64,000 nt of DNA from an uncultured Chlamydiae bacterium (GTDB lineage: Bacteria > Chlamydiota > Chlamydiia > Chlamydiales > SM23-39), in assembly GCA_903893545.1 (NCBI GenBank), contig CAITMJ010000030.1, positions 1 through 64,000 of the forward strand, in the 5' to 3' direction. The translations under genes were made by a program, and so were the position numbers. The notes beneath the pieces are model-generated. The model did no database searches. It was not told where the DNA came from and saw only the letters and a list, made by a program, of their open reading frames with translations. Below, piece after piece: positions 8,217-15,995 of the stretch. Position 1 is the first letter of the stretch. Each line of letters opens with the position of its first letter.

Positions 8217-9047
8217 CTATTCCCACAGAGGAATTGCCGCTCGAAGGGAAAGAGAGAGAGGGCAATATTTGTAACTCACAAAATCTGGCTCGAATGAATT
8301 TTCATACTCCTCAGTAGGTTCTGCTCCAGCCTTTGCTTTATAATCATCTGTATTGTATCGATGGAAAATGTATTTATAACCGTCTCGATCTTTACGAGGT
8401 TCCCGGAACTCGACTCCGTATTGAGCATATTCGTCACTTAGGTCTACGTCCGCTCGCTTTTCCCAAGCCCATCTTACAGGAGAGCAAACGCGATAACGGC
8501 CCTGGCCAAAATAATGCATCGGATACTGGAAGAATTCCCTCAAATAACAAAAGATTCGCGTAACAATGAACGACTCATCCAATAGCGTAGCGCTGCGCCC
8601 ATAAGTCCCAGATACTAATCCCGCTATTTCTTGACCAACAGCGCGTTCCTGCGCAGTCAATTTAAAGCCATTCTTCCATAATTCATTGGCCAATGCAATT
8701 GTATGAAAGGCTAAGGTATCCATCGGCAACTTCAAAGGGCTTCCCTGTACGATCACATTCACATAACGCCACCCCCAAAAGGTAATACCTGGTTTAGCGC
8801 TCTTTACAATAGGAAGAAAATCGTCCAAAGATCGAATCGAAGAGAGCTCGCGAGGCATCTCTGTAATGACAGTCTCTTTATCAAAAGGCCGTGTTGGTTG
8901 ATTCGAAGCTGCGACTTTCATTGTTACACGTACTACATCTTGTACTATGGATGCATCAATTCCATTATTTAAAGAATCTCTAACTCTATCTTCAAAGAGA
9001 CTAGGATCGATCTCCGCTAGATTCCTGTTTAGTGGTGATATTGCCAT
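8217..9047 (-). CDS. Unknown 276-residue protein inside the repeat-bounded block
   Basis: I do not recognise this protein. It is soluble, mixed alpha/beta in look, without signal peptide or membrane segment. Aromatic residues are concentrated in ITFWGWRYVNV near residue 98 and in the stretch from FFQYPMHYFGQGRY near residue 180 to YKYIFHRYN near 228. A good ribosome-binding site, AGAGAGG, sits about 7 bases before the ATG at 9047. The upstream 130 bases are AT-rich and may hold the promoter. It is the only gene between the two inverted structured repeats, so it is the likely cargo of that block. It shows no transposase or integrase motif that I can see. The whole block interrupts an otherwise dense + strand run, which suggests later insertion. 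Confidence 0.75.
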   Translation of the reverse strand: MAISPLNRNLAEIDPSLFEDRVRDSLNNGIDASIVQDVVRVTMKVAASNQPTRPFDKETVITEMPRELSSIRSLDDFLPIVKSAKPGITFWGWRYVNVIVQGSPLKLPMDTLAFHTIALANELWKNGFKLTAQERAVGQEIAGLVSGTYGRSATLLDESFIVTRIFCYLREFFQYPMHYFGQGRYRVCSPVRWAWEKRADVDLSDEYAQYGVEFREPRKDRDGYKYIFHRYNTDDYKAKAGAEPTEEYENSFEPDFVSYKYCPLSLSLRAAIPLWE

Positions 9048-9220
9048 AAAAAACCTCTCTTTACATTTCTGTTAAATACACTACCTAATTTTTATGTATT
9101 ACATTATAGATCCATCACATAGAATGTCGCAATACTTAACTAACGATTAGTAAACATAAAATCAAGAAGATATTTGAATTAACCCACAGCCGTAATCCGA
9201 CTCCTCTATCGCTTTAGGCG
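9048..9220. other. AT-rich upstream region of the 276-residue protein gene
   Basis: About 170 bases, AT-rich, between the - strand gene start and the repeat remnants at 9221. It probably carries the promoter of that gene. No clear -35/-10 pair could be fixed and no other feature was seen. Confidence 0.4.
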
Positions 9221-9257
9221 GGCTGCCCCAAGCGCTTCGCGTCGTGTGTCAGAACTC
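9221..9257 (+). repeat. Partial direct copy of the structured repeat
   Basis: This 37-base piece repeats the end of copy A (7938-7974) in the same orientation and forms an inverted pair with the adjacent end of copy B at 9282-9345. Between the two halves lies a short AT-rich spacer. Copy B carries about 28 extra bases in this part (around 9302-9329), themselves with a small hairpin (CCCGC with GCGGG). Confidence 0.75.
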
Positions 9258-9279
9258 ATAATTTGTGGAGAAAAACTGT

Positions 9280-9519
9280 AGGTTCTGACCCACGACGCGA
9301 AAGGGACCCGCGAGGGACCGAGCGGGATGAGCGCTTGGGGCAGCCAATCGCCGCTACGGCAAAGCACAAATCGTAGCGCAGGAGTGCGAAGCACCCCGGG
9401 GGGCTGTGTTTTACACGCCCCACAGGCGAGCACACGATTTTGCAAAGCCGTAGTTAGGCGCAAAGGGGCGGCTGGGGGTGGTGGGGACCCCACCCCCGCA
9501 CATCTATAGTAATCCTATT
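9280..9519 (-). repeat. Structured inverted repeat, copy B (right end of block)
   Basis: Inverted counterpart of copy A at 7760-7974. Shared words include the CGCCTAACTACGGCTTTGC stretch (as complement around 9442-9460), GTGTAAAACACAGCCC (complement near 9403-9418) and the terminal GTAATCCTATT. Differences fall mainly in hairpin arms and occur in pairs that keep base pairing: the end hairpin here has stem GGGGGTGG/CCACCCCC (9474-9481 and 9490-9497) where copy A has GGGGATGA/TCATCCCC. This indicates that structure rather than exact sequence is kept. Confidence 0.85.
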
Positions 9520-9534
9520 TTCCACTGTTTTCCG

Positions 9535-9563
9535 TTGAGACAAATCCTCTCTCCCTCTATACT
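9535..9563 (+). promoter_or_regulatory. Sigma-70-type promoter of small-protein/ybeY operon
   Basis: TTGAGA at 9535-9540, a 17-base spacer, and TATACT at 9558-9563. It lies 29 bases before the ATG at 9592 and just outside the repeat-bounded block. It fits the main chlamydial sigma factor. Confidence 0.7.
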
Positions 9564-9591
9564 CATTTGCTAGTTATTGAAGGAGTATCCC

Positions 9592-9765
9592 ATGACCCGT
9601 ATGAGTAAACAAGGCGAGCGAAGGGCTGTTTCGCCGCGAAGACCTAGACCCCCTGCGCTAAAAACAGGCTCGAAAAGAGATAACCTCCAGTTCGGCTTTA
9701 AAGAACATGAAAACGCGATAAGCGAAGGGGCTGCCGCTGGCCGCTTCTTTCCAAAAGTGAGATAA
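9592..9765 (+). CDS. Small basic hypothetical protein (57 aa)
   Basis: A 57-residue, arginine- and proline-rich protein with the segment RRAVSPRRPRPPALKTG and the C-terminus AAAGRFFPKVR. The ATG at 9592 has AAGGAG 6-7 bases upstream, a very good site; the frame also has a TTG at 9577 that overlaps that site and is not the start. The gene ends 3 bases before the small basic protein gene. In Chlamydia two tiny genes sit in this same place before the YbeY homologue (from memory), so it is a conserved chlamydial gene of unknown role, possibly nucleic-acid or ribosome linked because of its charge. Confidence 0.8.
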   Translation: MTRMSKQGERRAVSPRRPRPPALKTGSKRDNLQFGFKEHENAISEGAAAGRFFPKVR

Positions 9766-9768
9766 TTT

Positions 9769-9927
9769 ATGACCAGACACACAAGCTACGGCAAATCAAG
9801 CAAAGGCATGAAGAAGAAAAACGTCCTAAAACGCTTCGAGCGGATCGACGTCCTTCGCAAATTGGGAAAATGGGTTGACGGCAAGAACACAAAAGTCACC
9901 GGCCTTCCTAAGACCCCATCGGCTTAA
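9769..9927 (+). CDS. Chlamydiae/Verrucomicrobia small basic protein
   Basis: A 52-residue basic protein (MTRHTSYGKSSKGMKKKNVL at the N-terminus, then RFERIDVLRKLGKW). This matches the small basic protein family described only from Chlamydiae and Verrucomicrobia and thought to be ribosome associated. It lies 3 bases after the preceding small gene and 43 bases before ybeY, a gene for ribosomal RNA maturation, which agrees with a ribosomal role. Family membership is from memory of the conserved Lys-rich core. The function is inference. Confidence 0.85.
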   Translation: MTRHTSYGKSSKGMKKKNVLKRFERIDVLRKLGKWVDGKNTKVTGLPKTPSA

Positions 9928-9934
9928 GGCTTCA

Positions 9935-9965
9935 TCTCAAGAAAGTGTTATGCACTTTCTTGAGA
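9935..9965 (+). promoter_or_regulatory. Perfect 13-bp intercistronic hairpin before ybeY
   Basis: TCTCAAGAAAGTG at 9935-9947 and its exact complement at 9953-9965 enclose a 5-base loop. There is no T-run after it, so it is not a standard terminator. It ends 5 bases before the ybeY ATG at 9971, where it would cover the ribosome-binding region, so it may limit ybeY translation or serve as a processing site. Confidence 0.7.
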
Positions 9966-9970
9966 CTCCT

Positions 9971-10405
9971 ATGAAAGTTCACGTCCATAACTCCCAAAAA
10001 GACCTCCCCCTTTCCTCAAAGGCGATCCGCGCTCTTGTAAAAGAAGTCCTCACCTTTCAAAAGTCGACTCATTCCGAAGTCTCCATCTATTTCGTAAGCA
10101 CAAAGAAAATCAGCCAACTCCATAAAGATTTTTTTGACGACCCAACCACTACCGACTGCATCTCATTCCCCATCGACGAAGACCTTCTAGGAGATATTTT
10201 CGTCTGCCCCAAAACAGCCCTAGATTATGCCGCTAAACACGGGAAAGACCCCCACGATGAGGTCGCTCTTTACATCATCCATGGCCTCCTCCACTGCCTC
10301 GGCTACGACGACTTAGACCCCGCTTCGAGAAGAACTATGCGAAAAAAGGAAAAAATCTGTATAGCTCACATTAAGAAACAAGGCCTCCATTGCACTTCTT
10401 CCTAA
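9971..10405 (+). CDS. ybeY: Endoribonuclease YbeY (rRNA maturation factor)
   Basis: A 144-residue zinc endoribonuclease that takes part in 16S rRNA 3' maturation and ribosome quality control. Visible motifs are TTDCISFPID near residue 60 and the metal site HGLLHCLGYDD near 105-115. The family consensus has His at the last position (HxxxHxxGYDH), and here it is Asp. The ATG at 9971 gives a family-like N-terminus; ATGs further up (9950) lie inside the hairpin loop. The stop overlaps the start of the CBS-domain gene by 16 bases. Confidence 0.92.
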   Translation: MKVHVHNSQKDLPLSSKAIRALVKEVLTFQKSTHSEVSIYFVSTKKISQLHKDFFDDPTTTDCISFPIDEDLLGDIFVCPKTALDYAAKHGKDPHDEVALYIIHGLLHCLGYDDLDPASRRTMRKKEKICIAHIKKQGLHCTSS

Positions 10406-11712
10406 CAAGTTTGATCGCCCCCTGCTTTTTCCTCTTCTGCTCCATTGTATTGACCGCGTGCAGCACCACCTTCCTTCGCCTCGGCAAATTTAAATCCAAA
10501 GAACTCCTCCGCTCGCCCCACGCGCCTTGGTTTTTCTTTTTTCCCATCTTGCGGAGATTCTTTCCCAACCAAGAATGGGAAAACCTCTATTTTTCCATCT
10601 CATTGACCAAACACATCATCCAGCTCTCTTACGGAATCACCGCCTTTTTTTACCTCATCAGCGCCTCGCCCCACCTTTACCAAACTCTTATAGAGGCAAA
10701 AGCAAGCCAAGATTTCCCACGGCTGGTCTTAATCGGCCTTAGCCTGATCGCCATTTCCCTTTTCCTCGATTATCTCGTCCGCCTGATGTCCAATCTATGG
10801 GCCAAACAAGTCCTCCGCTTGGCCGCACCGCTAGCCTCCCTCATCTTACTTTTGTTCTTTCCCATCGTCGGACTCCTCCTTCGATTGACTAGCGGCCTTT
10901 TGCGCAAAGTCCACATGGAAGAAGTGGCAGAGCAACTCACAGACAACTCAAAACTACGCGAAATGATCAGCGAATTGGACCTACAGCAGCACCTCGACCC
11001 ATCCGATCGGAAACTCCTCAGCTCGTTCATCAACTTCAAAGAGCGAGTCGCCAAAGAGATCATGGTCCCCCGCGTCGACCTCTTCGCTCTACCAAAAGAC
11101 ACCACTATCCACGAGGCCGCGGCCCTTTTTGCCTCGGAAGGCTATAGCCGCATCCCCATCTATCAGGAATCACTCGACCAAATTACAGGCGTTGTCCTCT
11201 ATAAAGACCTCCTTCGGTGCTATACGCAAAATCAGAATCTCGAATCCCCTCTCCAGTCCATCGCAAAGCCAGTTCTCTATTCGCCGGAAAATAAAAAAAT
11301 CACCCAACTGCTCCAAGAATTTCGCAGTCAACAAATCCACATGGCCATCATCGTCGACGAATATGGCGGCACGGAAGGGATCGTCACCATCGAGGACATC
11401 CTCGAGGAGATCGTCGGCGAGATCGAAGATGAATACGACATCGGCGAAGAGCGCGATTTTTGGGAAATCCCCGGCGAGAGCGGCTGGATCGTCGACGCTA
11501 AAATGACCCTTTTTGACATCGAAGATCAACTCGGAATCAGCATCCCCTCCAACCCCGAATACGAAACCATCGGCGGTTATGTCTTCCACTGCGCCGGAAC
11601 CATCCCGAATAAGGGCTGGCGCCTCTCTCACGACAACTTCGACTTAGAAATTGTCTCCTCCAACGAGCGCTCCATTAAAAAAATCAAAATCATCCCTCGA
11701 AATAAGCAGTAG
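10390..11712 (+). CDS. CBS-domain CorC/HlyC-type membrane protein
   Basis: A 440-residue protein: N-terminal membrane part with about four hydrophobic segments (residues 5-25, 60-85, 110-135, 140-165), a paired CBS domain at about 225-345 beginning with [11 protein letters not shown] and containing [20 protein letters not shown], and a CorC_HlyC transporter-associated domain at about 355-435. Proteins of this type (CNNM/CorB/hemolysin family) are linked to Mg or other cation export. The TTG at 10390 overlaps ybeY. The order ybeY-CBS gene is also seen in Chlamydia. Transport role is family knowledge, not proven here. Confidence 0.9.
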   Translation: MHFFLTSLIAPCFFLFCSIVLTACSTTFLRLGKFKSKELLRSPHAPWFFFFPILRRFFPNQEWENLYFSISLTKHIIQLSYGITAFFYLISASPHLYQTLIEAKASQDFPRLVLIGLSLIAISLFLDYLVRLMSNLWAKQVLRLAAPLASLILLLFFPIVGLLLRLTSGLLRKVHMEEVAEQLTDNSKLREMISELDLQQHLDPSDRKLLSSFINFKERVAKEIMVPRVDLFALPKDTTIHEAAALFASEGYSRIPIYQESLDQITGVVLYKDLLRCYTQNQNLESPLQSIAKPVLYSPENKKITQLLQEFRSQQIHMAIIVDEYGGTEGIVTIEDILEEIVGEIEDEYDIGEERDFWEIPGESGWIVDAKMTLFDIEDQLGISIPSNPEYETIGGYVFHCAGTIPNKGWRLSHDNFDLEIVSSNERSIKKIKIIPRNKQ

Positions 11713-11771
11713 AGCTTTCCTCTTTATCCCCAATCGTTTATACTAACCGCTATTTACAATAGAGGATTTTG

Positions 11772-13694
11772 ATGCGCCGTTCAATTTGCGTTTGTGAACC
11801 GAACCATGCCTTTGCCGGAGACTCTGGAACCTGGAAATTTACCTACACCACCGCTAGTTTGCTGCCCAAAGGAACCAAGTTGCGATTTGACTTAGAAAGC
11901 GGCGGCAGAAATATCGACTGGCAAATTCCCCAAACAAATCTCAAAGATAAAGCCAATCTCATTTGGGCCGAACTCCCCAATAATAAGGTGATTGGCGCTA
12001 CGGAAACATCTCATCCTCAAAGCGCAACAACCTCTTTTGAATTTGTGCTTCCGGCTGAATTGAAGACTGGAGAACAGTTTTCCATTTCGATGGGCTCCCC
12101 TGATCGGGACGAGAAAAAAGGGAATCGATCCCAGCAATTCGTGCAGCGCCGAAGACCTTTTTGCCTCTATATCGACCCCAAGGGTAAGGGCGAATACAAA
12201 GAACACGAACTCTTCCAACTCGATGTCCGAGGCAACCAATTAAAAGCTCTCCGCGTTGTCGCCCCCTCCTTAGTGGCGCGAAATAAGCGCTTCGACGTCA
12301 TTATCCGCTTTGAAGATCTCTTCGGCAACCTCACCTGCAATGCGCCCGAAGGAACCTTGATCGATTTGAGCTACGAGCACCTCAGAGAAAACTTAAACTG
12401 GAAATTATTTGTCCCTGAAACGGGCTTTATCGCCCTGCCAAGTTTGTATTTCAACGAGCCGGGCATCTACAAGATTCAGCTTCGCAATTTACAGACAAAA
12501 GAGACTTTCCTATCCCCTCCTATTAAATGCCTTCCCGAAGGGCCTTTGAGCATTTACTGGGGAACATTGCACGGAGAGTCCGACAGGTTCGATTCAGGCC
12601 ACAACATTGAATCTTGGCTTCGCCACATGCGCGACGATCGTTCTATGCAGTTTGTCGCAACCTCTTGCTTTGACAGCGAAGAAGAGACCTCGAATGATAC
12701 TTGGAAACTCATCAGCACGCAGCTTGCAGAGTTCAATGAGGACGACCGGTTCGTCGCACTCCTCGGCTTTCAATGGAAGGGAGAGTCCAATGAAGAGGGC
12801 TTACGCCAATTCGTCTATTCGAAAGACATGAAACCTCTCTTGCGTCAAAAAGATACCAAGAACAACTCTCTTAAAAAGATTTATAAAACCAATAATCCAA
12901 AAGAGATGATCGCAATCCCCTCCTTTACGATGGGAAAAGCAACCTGCTATAATTTTGCCGACTTCAACTACGAATACGAACGAGTTGCCGAAATTTACAA
13001 TGCCTGGGGAAGCTCAGAGTGTTCCCTCAAAGAAAAAAATCTAAAGCCGATCTCCGGAAGCGGCAAAGAAGCTATTTCTGAGTCCGCAGAAGGCTCTTTG
13101 ATCAAAGCCTTGAATAACGGACGCCGTTTCGGGTTTGTCGCTGGCGGATATGACGACAGAGGCCCTTATAACCAACTCTATGAAGCAAACCAAGCGCAAT
13201 ACGCTCCAGGATTGACAGCGCTATTGGCCAAAGAGCACACTCGGGCTTCCCTGATGGAAGCGCTCCAAGCCCGCTCATGCTACGCGACGACTGGAGAGAG
13301 AATCATCCTTGGCCTCCATATTGCGGGATTTAACATGGGCTCTGAACTAGAAACAAAAAACCGTCCTGGCCTTGAGTTTAATCGCCACATCACCGGTTAC
13401 TCTATCGGCACTCAGCCAATCGTAGAAGCCTCCCTTATCCGCAACGGAAAAGTCTTTAAAAATTTAGAGGCAAAAGGGGAAAAAGTAGAGTTCGAAATCG
13501 ACGACACCGATCTTTTCAGCACAGTTGCTTTAGAGCCACAAGAAGATCGCCCACCCTTTATCTACTATTACCTCCGCATCGTCCAGGCGGACGGGCACAT
13601 CGCTTGGAGCTCCCCGATTTGGGTCGACCAAACGACAAAAGCCTCTCCCAATGGCCTAAAAAAAGCGAAGAAGAAATCCAAAGATGTCGAATGA
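11772..13694 (+). CDS. DUF3604/PHP-like protein with altered metal site
   Basis: A 640-residue soluble protein. The middle part, from YWGTLHGESDRFDSG near residue 261 through AEFNEDDRFVALLGFQW, resembles DUF3604 proteins, PHP-type hydrolases that normally read YWGDLHxHT...SDG and TDH. Here the motif Asp is Thr and the TDH-type triplet reads TSC, so the metal site looks degenerate. Later pieces such as RRFGFVAGGYDDR and RSCYATTGERI also follow the family plan. The ATG at 11772 has AGAGGA 6 bases upstream. TATACT at 11739-11744 could be a -10 box but no good -35 is seen. It overlaps maf by 11 bases. The substrate and activity are unknown. Confidence 0.65.
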   Translation: MRRSICVCEPNHAFAGDSGTWKFTYTTASLLPKGTKLRFDLESGGRNIDWQIPQTNLKDKANLIWAELPNNKVIGATETSHPQSATTSFEFVLPAELKTGEQFSISMGSPDRDEKKGNRSQQFVQRRRPFCLYIDPKGKGEYKEHELFQLDVRGNQLKALRVVAPSLVARNKRFDVIIRFEDLFGNLTCNAPEGTLIDLSYEHLRENLNWKLFVPETGFIALPSLYFNEPGIYKIQLRNLQTKETFLSPPIKCLPEGPLSIYWGTLHGESDRFDSGHNIESWLRHMRDDRSMQFVATSCFDSEEETSNDTWKLISTQLAEFNEDDRFVALLGFQWKGESNEEGLRQFVYSKDMKPLLRQKDTKNNSLKKIYKTNNPKEMIAIPSFTMGKATCYNFADFNYEYERVAEIYNAWGSSECSLKEKNLKPISGSGKEAISESAEGSLIKALNNGRRFGFVAGGYDDRGPYNQLYEANQAQYAPGLTALLAKEHTRASLMEALQARSCYATTGERIILGLHIAGFNMGSELETKNRPGLEFNRHITGYSIGTQPIVEASLIRNGKVFKNLEAKGEKVEFEIDDTDLFSTVALEPQEDRPPFIYYYLRIVQADGHIAWSSPIWVDQTTKASPNGLKKAKKKSKDVE

Positions 13695-14277
13695 GGTCAT
13701 TTTAGGATCGCAGTCCCCTCGCCGAAAGGAAATTCTCAGTTTTTTCTCCATCCCCTTTCGGCAGGTTCACTCTCAGTTCGATGAGACAACAGTCCCCTTT
13801 CGAGGAGACCCTGCCGCTTTTGTCAAAACAATCGCTAAGCAAAAAGCCCTTGCGCTCGAACCTCAATTTCCAAACAGCGTCATCTTGACCGCCGACACCA
13901 CCGTCTATCAGAACGGCAAGCTCTTTGAGAAGCCCGAAACGATGCAAGACGCCTATGCAATGCTCCGAGAACTGGTCGGAAAAGAGCATCAAGTCTTCAC
14001 CGGCGTCGCTGTTATTCACGAAAAAAACCTTTATCTCGACGTCGAAGAAACCCGCGTCCATTTTTGCGAACTGACTGATCCTGAGATCCATGCCTATGCA
14101 AAAGCCATCCACCCACTCGATAAGGCTGGGGGGTATGGCATTCAAAAAGCAGGTAGCCTCATTGTCAAAAGAATCGAAGGCTGCTATTACAATGTAATGG
14201 GGCTGCCGCTTCAAACAGTGAGGCGCCTGCTCCTCAAGGCGGGAATCGATCTATGGGACTACGTCAAATCTGTCTAA
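13684..14277 (+). CDS. maf: Maf-family nucleotide pyrophosphatase
   Basis: A 197-residue house-cleaning nucleotide pyrophosphatase that removes modified or non-canonical nucleoside triphosphates. Marks are the N-terminal GSQSPRRKEIL, the catalytic Asp in ILTADTTVY near residue 70, and DKAGGYGIQ near 147. Maf is also linked to cell division arrest. The ATG overlaps the upstream gene by 11 bases and the downstream HEAT-repeat gene starts 25 bases before its stop, so all three form one unit. Confidence 0.95.
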   Translation: MSNEVILGSQSPRRKEILSFFSIPFRQVHSQFDETTVPFRGDPAAFVKTIAKQKALALEPQFPNSVILTADTTVYQNGKLFEKPETMQDAYAMLRELVGKEHQVFTGVAVIHEKNLYLDVEETRVHFCELTDPEIHAYAKAIHPLDKAGGYGIQKAGSLIVKRIEGCYYNVMGLPLQTVRRLLLKAGIDLWDYVKSV

Positions 14278-15923
14278 TGGCTGCATGGATCGGCGTTGTT
14301 TGCGCTGAGCCATCCGACACCAAACTGCAATCCCTTTTCCTCATGCAGCAAAATAAAGTCGAAGAGTCGATCGACCGCTACCGTCAATATACTACCATGA
14401 CAGGTAGACACGACTTTGAAATGCTGCAGCAAATGAGCCTTACCCTTTTACAAAAAGGGGTCCAAAGCGAAGACCATCAAACTCTTCTGATGTCCCTTTT
14501 CGGCGCAGGCCTTTCCGGATCCTCTCTTTCCCTCGAGATTTTAGAACATGGCATTAGCCATCCCGATCCACAGACGCAACTCCTCTCATTGCACTTCATC
14601 GCCAAAATCGACGACGACCGAACCGATGAACTCCTCAATCGCGCAATGAACTCCGATTATCTCTCCACGCGCATGGAAGCAGCTTTTTACCTCTCTTCGA
14701 GGAAACACCCTCATGCAGTCGGTCAAATTGAAGGGCTGATGTTTCGCCTGCCACCCATGTTTAAACCCTTCTTCCCCTCTCTTTTTGCCCTCATCGGAAC
14801 CAACGATGCAACTGCCGCCCTAAGACGCCTCATCGAAGACGCCGATCCCCATGTTCGCGTCGAGTCAATCCTCCAAGTAGCCCACCTCGGCCGCGACGAT
14901 TTTCTCCCCCTTCTGCGAAAACGCCTCTCTTACTCCCACATCGCAGAACTCGAAGCCACCATCTTCTCCATCGGCGCTCTCAAAGACAGTTCATCGATTC
15001 CAAAACTCAAACGGATCTTATCTACCTCCTCCGATACAGTCCGCATTGCCGCAGCCCTTGCCCTTTCCAATCTCGGCGAGAGAGCCTACCTCTCCCAAAT
15101 CGAAGAACTCGCAAAAAAACGAAACCTATTTGCCACCATCTCTCTTGGCCAAGTCACTGGCTATGAAGAGCTGCTCGCCGAACTCGTCCAATCGAGCGAC
15201 CTCCAAGTGCGCATCAACGCAGCCATTGCTCTGCTGCAAAGACAAGATCCAAGATGCTTACCTGTACTGACTGAAATCCTCATCGAAGACTCAAGAGATT
15301 TGGCCTTTCAGCCCTTCAATTCTGTCGGACGAACGCTCACTGCCTTCAAAGGAATCCCCTCTGCAGAACTCAGAGCCAAAGAGCCGAACGTCGATCTTTC
15401 CTATTCTCTGGCCATCCGCGAACATCTCCTTCGCGAATCAATCCACCTGCCCGAAGAAACTTTTCTCAATCTCGCTCGCAGCGTCTTTAATCGGCAGCAA
15501 AACGACCTCGTCCCCACCCTCATCGCCCTTCTTGAAAACCTTCAAACTGATGGAGCCAAAGAGCTCCTCAAAAACGGAACCGCTAGAGTCACCTCTCCTC
15601 TTATCCGAGACTATTGCCACCTCGCTCTCTATCGCTTAAAAGAAGAAGGGCCTTACGAAGAGTACATGACCCGCTGGGTCATGCAGCAGAAAAACGCCGA
15701 ACTCATCCGTCTTCGCCCCATCCTTCCCTGGAAATTCCGCATGGAACAAACTGATTATACACTCTCCCCAGAAGAGACCTCAAAACTTCTCATCGACGCC
15801 TTCTTCTCCATCGCCTCTCGCCGCAGTGAGCGAAGTATCGCCTTCCTGCTCGAAGCGATCCAACACGGCAACCCCATCAACCGCTACGCCCTCATGGGTC
15901 TGCTCATGCGCGCAACAGAATAA
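14253..15923 (+). CDS. Exported HEAT-repeat protein
   Basis: A 556-residue protein with a short signal-like N-terminus (MGLRQICLMAAWIGVVCAEP; cleavage probably after VCA) followed by helical repeats of about 30-35 residues, for example DPHVRVESILQVAHLGRDD and SDTVRIAAALALSNLGERA, that fit HEAT or PBS-lyase-type repeats. These make a curved scaffold for protein binding. The Chlamydia maf gene is also followed by a gene of unknown function (from memory). A later ATG at 14277 would remove the basic residue of the signal peptide, so 14253 is preferred. No enzymatic domain is seen. Confidence 0.75.
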   Translation: MGLRQICLMAAWIGVVCAEPSDTKLQSLFLMQQNKVEESIDRYRQYTTMTGRHDFEMLQQMSLTLLQKGVQSEDHQTLLMSLFGAGLSGSSLSLEILEHGISHPDPQTQLLSLHFIAKIDDDRTDELLNRAMNSDYLSTRMEAAFYLSSRKHPHAVGQIEGLMFRLPPMFKPFFPSLFALIGTNDATAALRRLIEDADPHVRVESILQVAHLGRDDFLPLLRKRLSYSHIAELEATIFSIGALKDSSSIPKLKRILSTSSDTVRIAAALALSNLGERAYLSQIEELAKKRNLFATISLGQVTGYEELLAELVQSSDLQVRINAAIALLQRQDPRCLPVLTEILIEDSRDLAFQPFNSVGRTLTAFKGIPSAELRAKEPNVDLSYSLAIREHLLRESIHLPEETFLNLARSVFNRQQNDLVPTLIALLENLQTDGAKELLKNGTARVTSPLIRDYCHLALYRLKEEGPYEEYMTRWVMQQKNAELIRLRPILPWKFRMEQTDYTLSPEETSKLLIDAFFSIASRRSERSIAFLLEAIQHGNPINRYALMGLLMRATE

Positions 15924-15995
15924 TATCGTGTATATTCTTTTAGAAAAAAATAAGATCTGTTAAACTTATCCACTTCTTTCATCGAGGAGAAAAAC

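Noticed and set aside
8333-8563. 76-codon + frame opposite the 276-residue protein
   Set aside because: It is antisense to a better supported gene and has no start signal.
9206-9509. Open frames on both strands (95 aa on -, 60 aa on +) inside repeat copy B
   Set aside because: They consist of the structured repeat itself; the composition follows hairpin arms and there is no ribosome-binding site.
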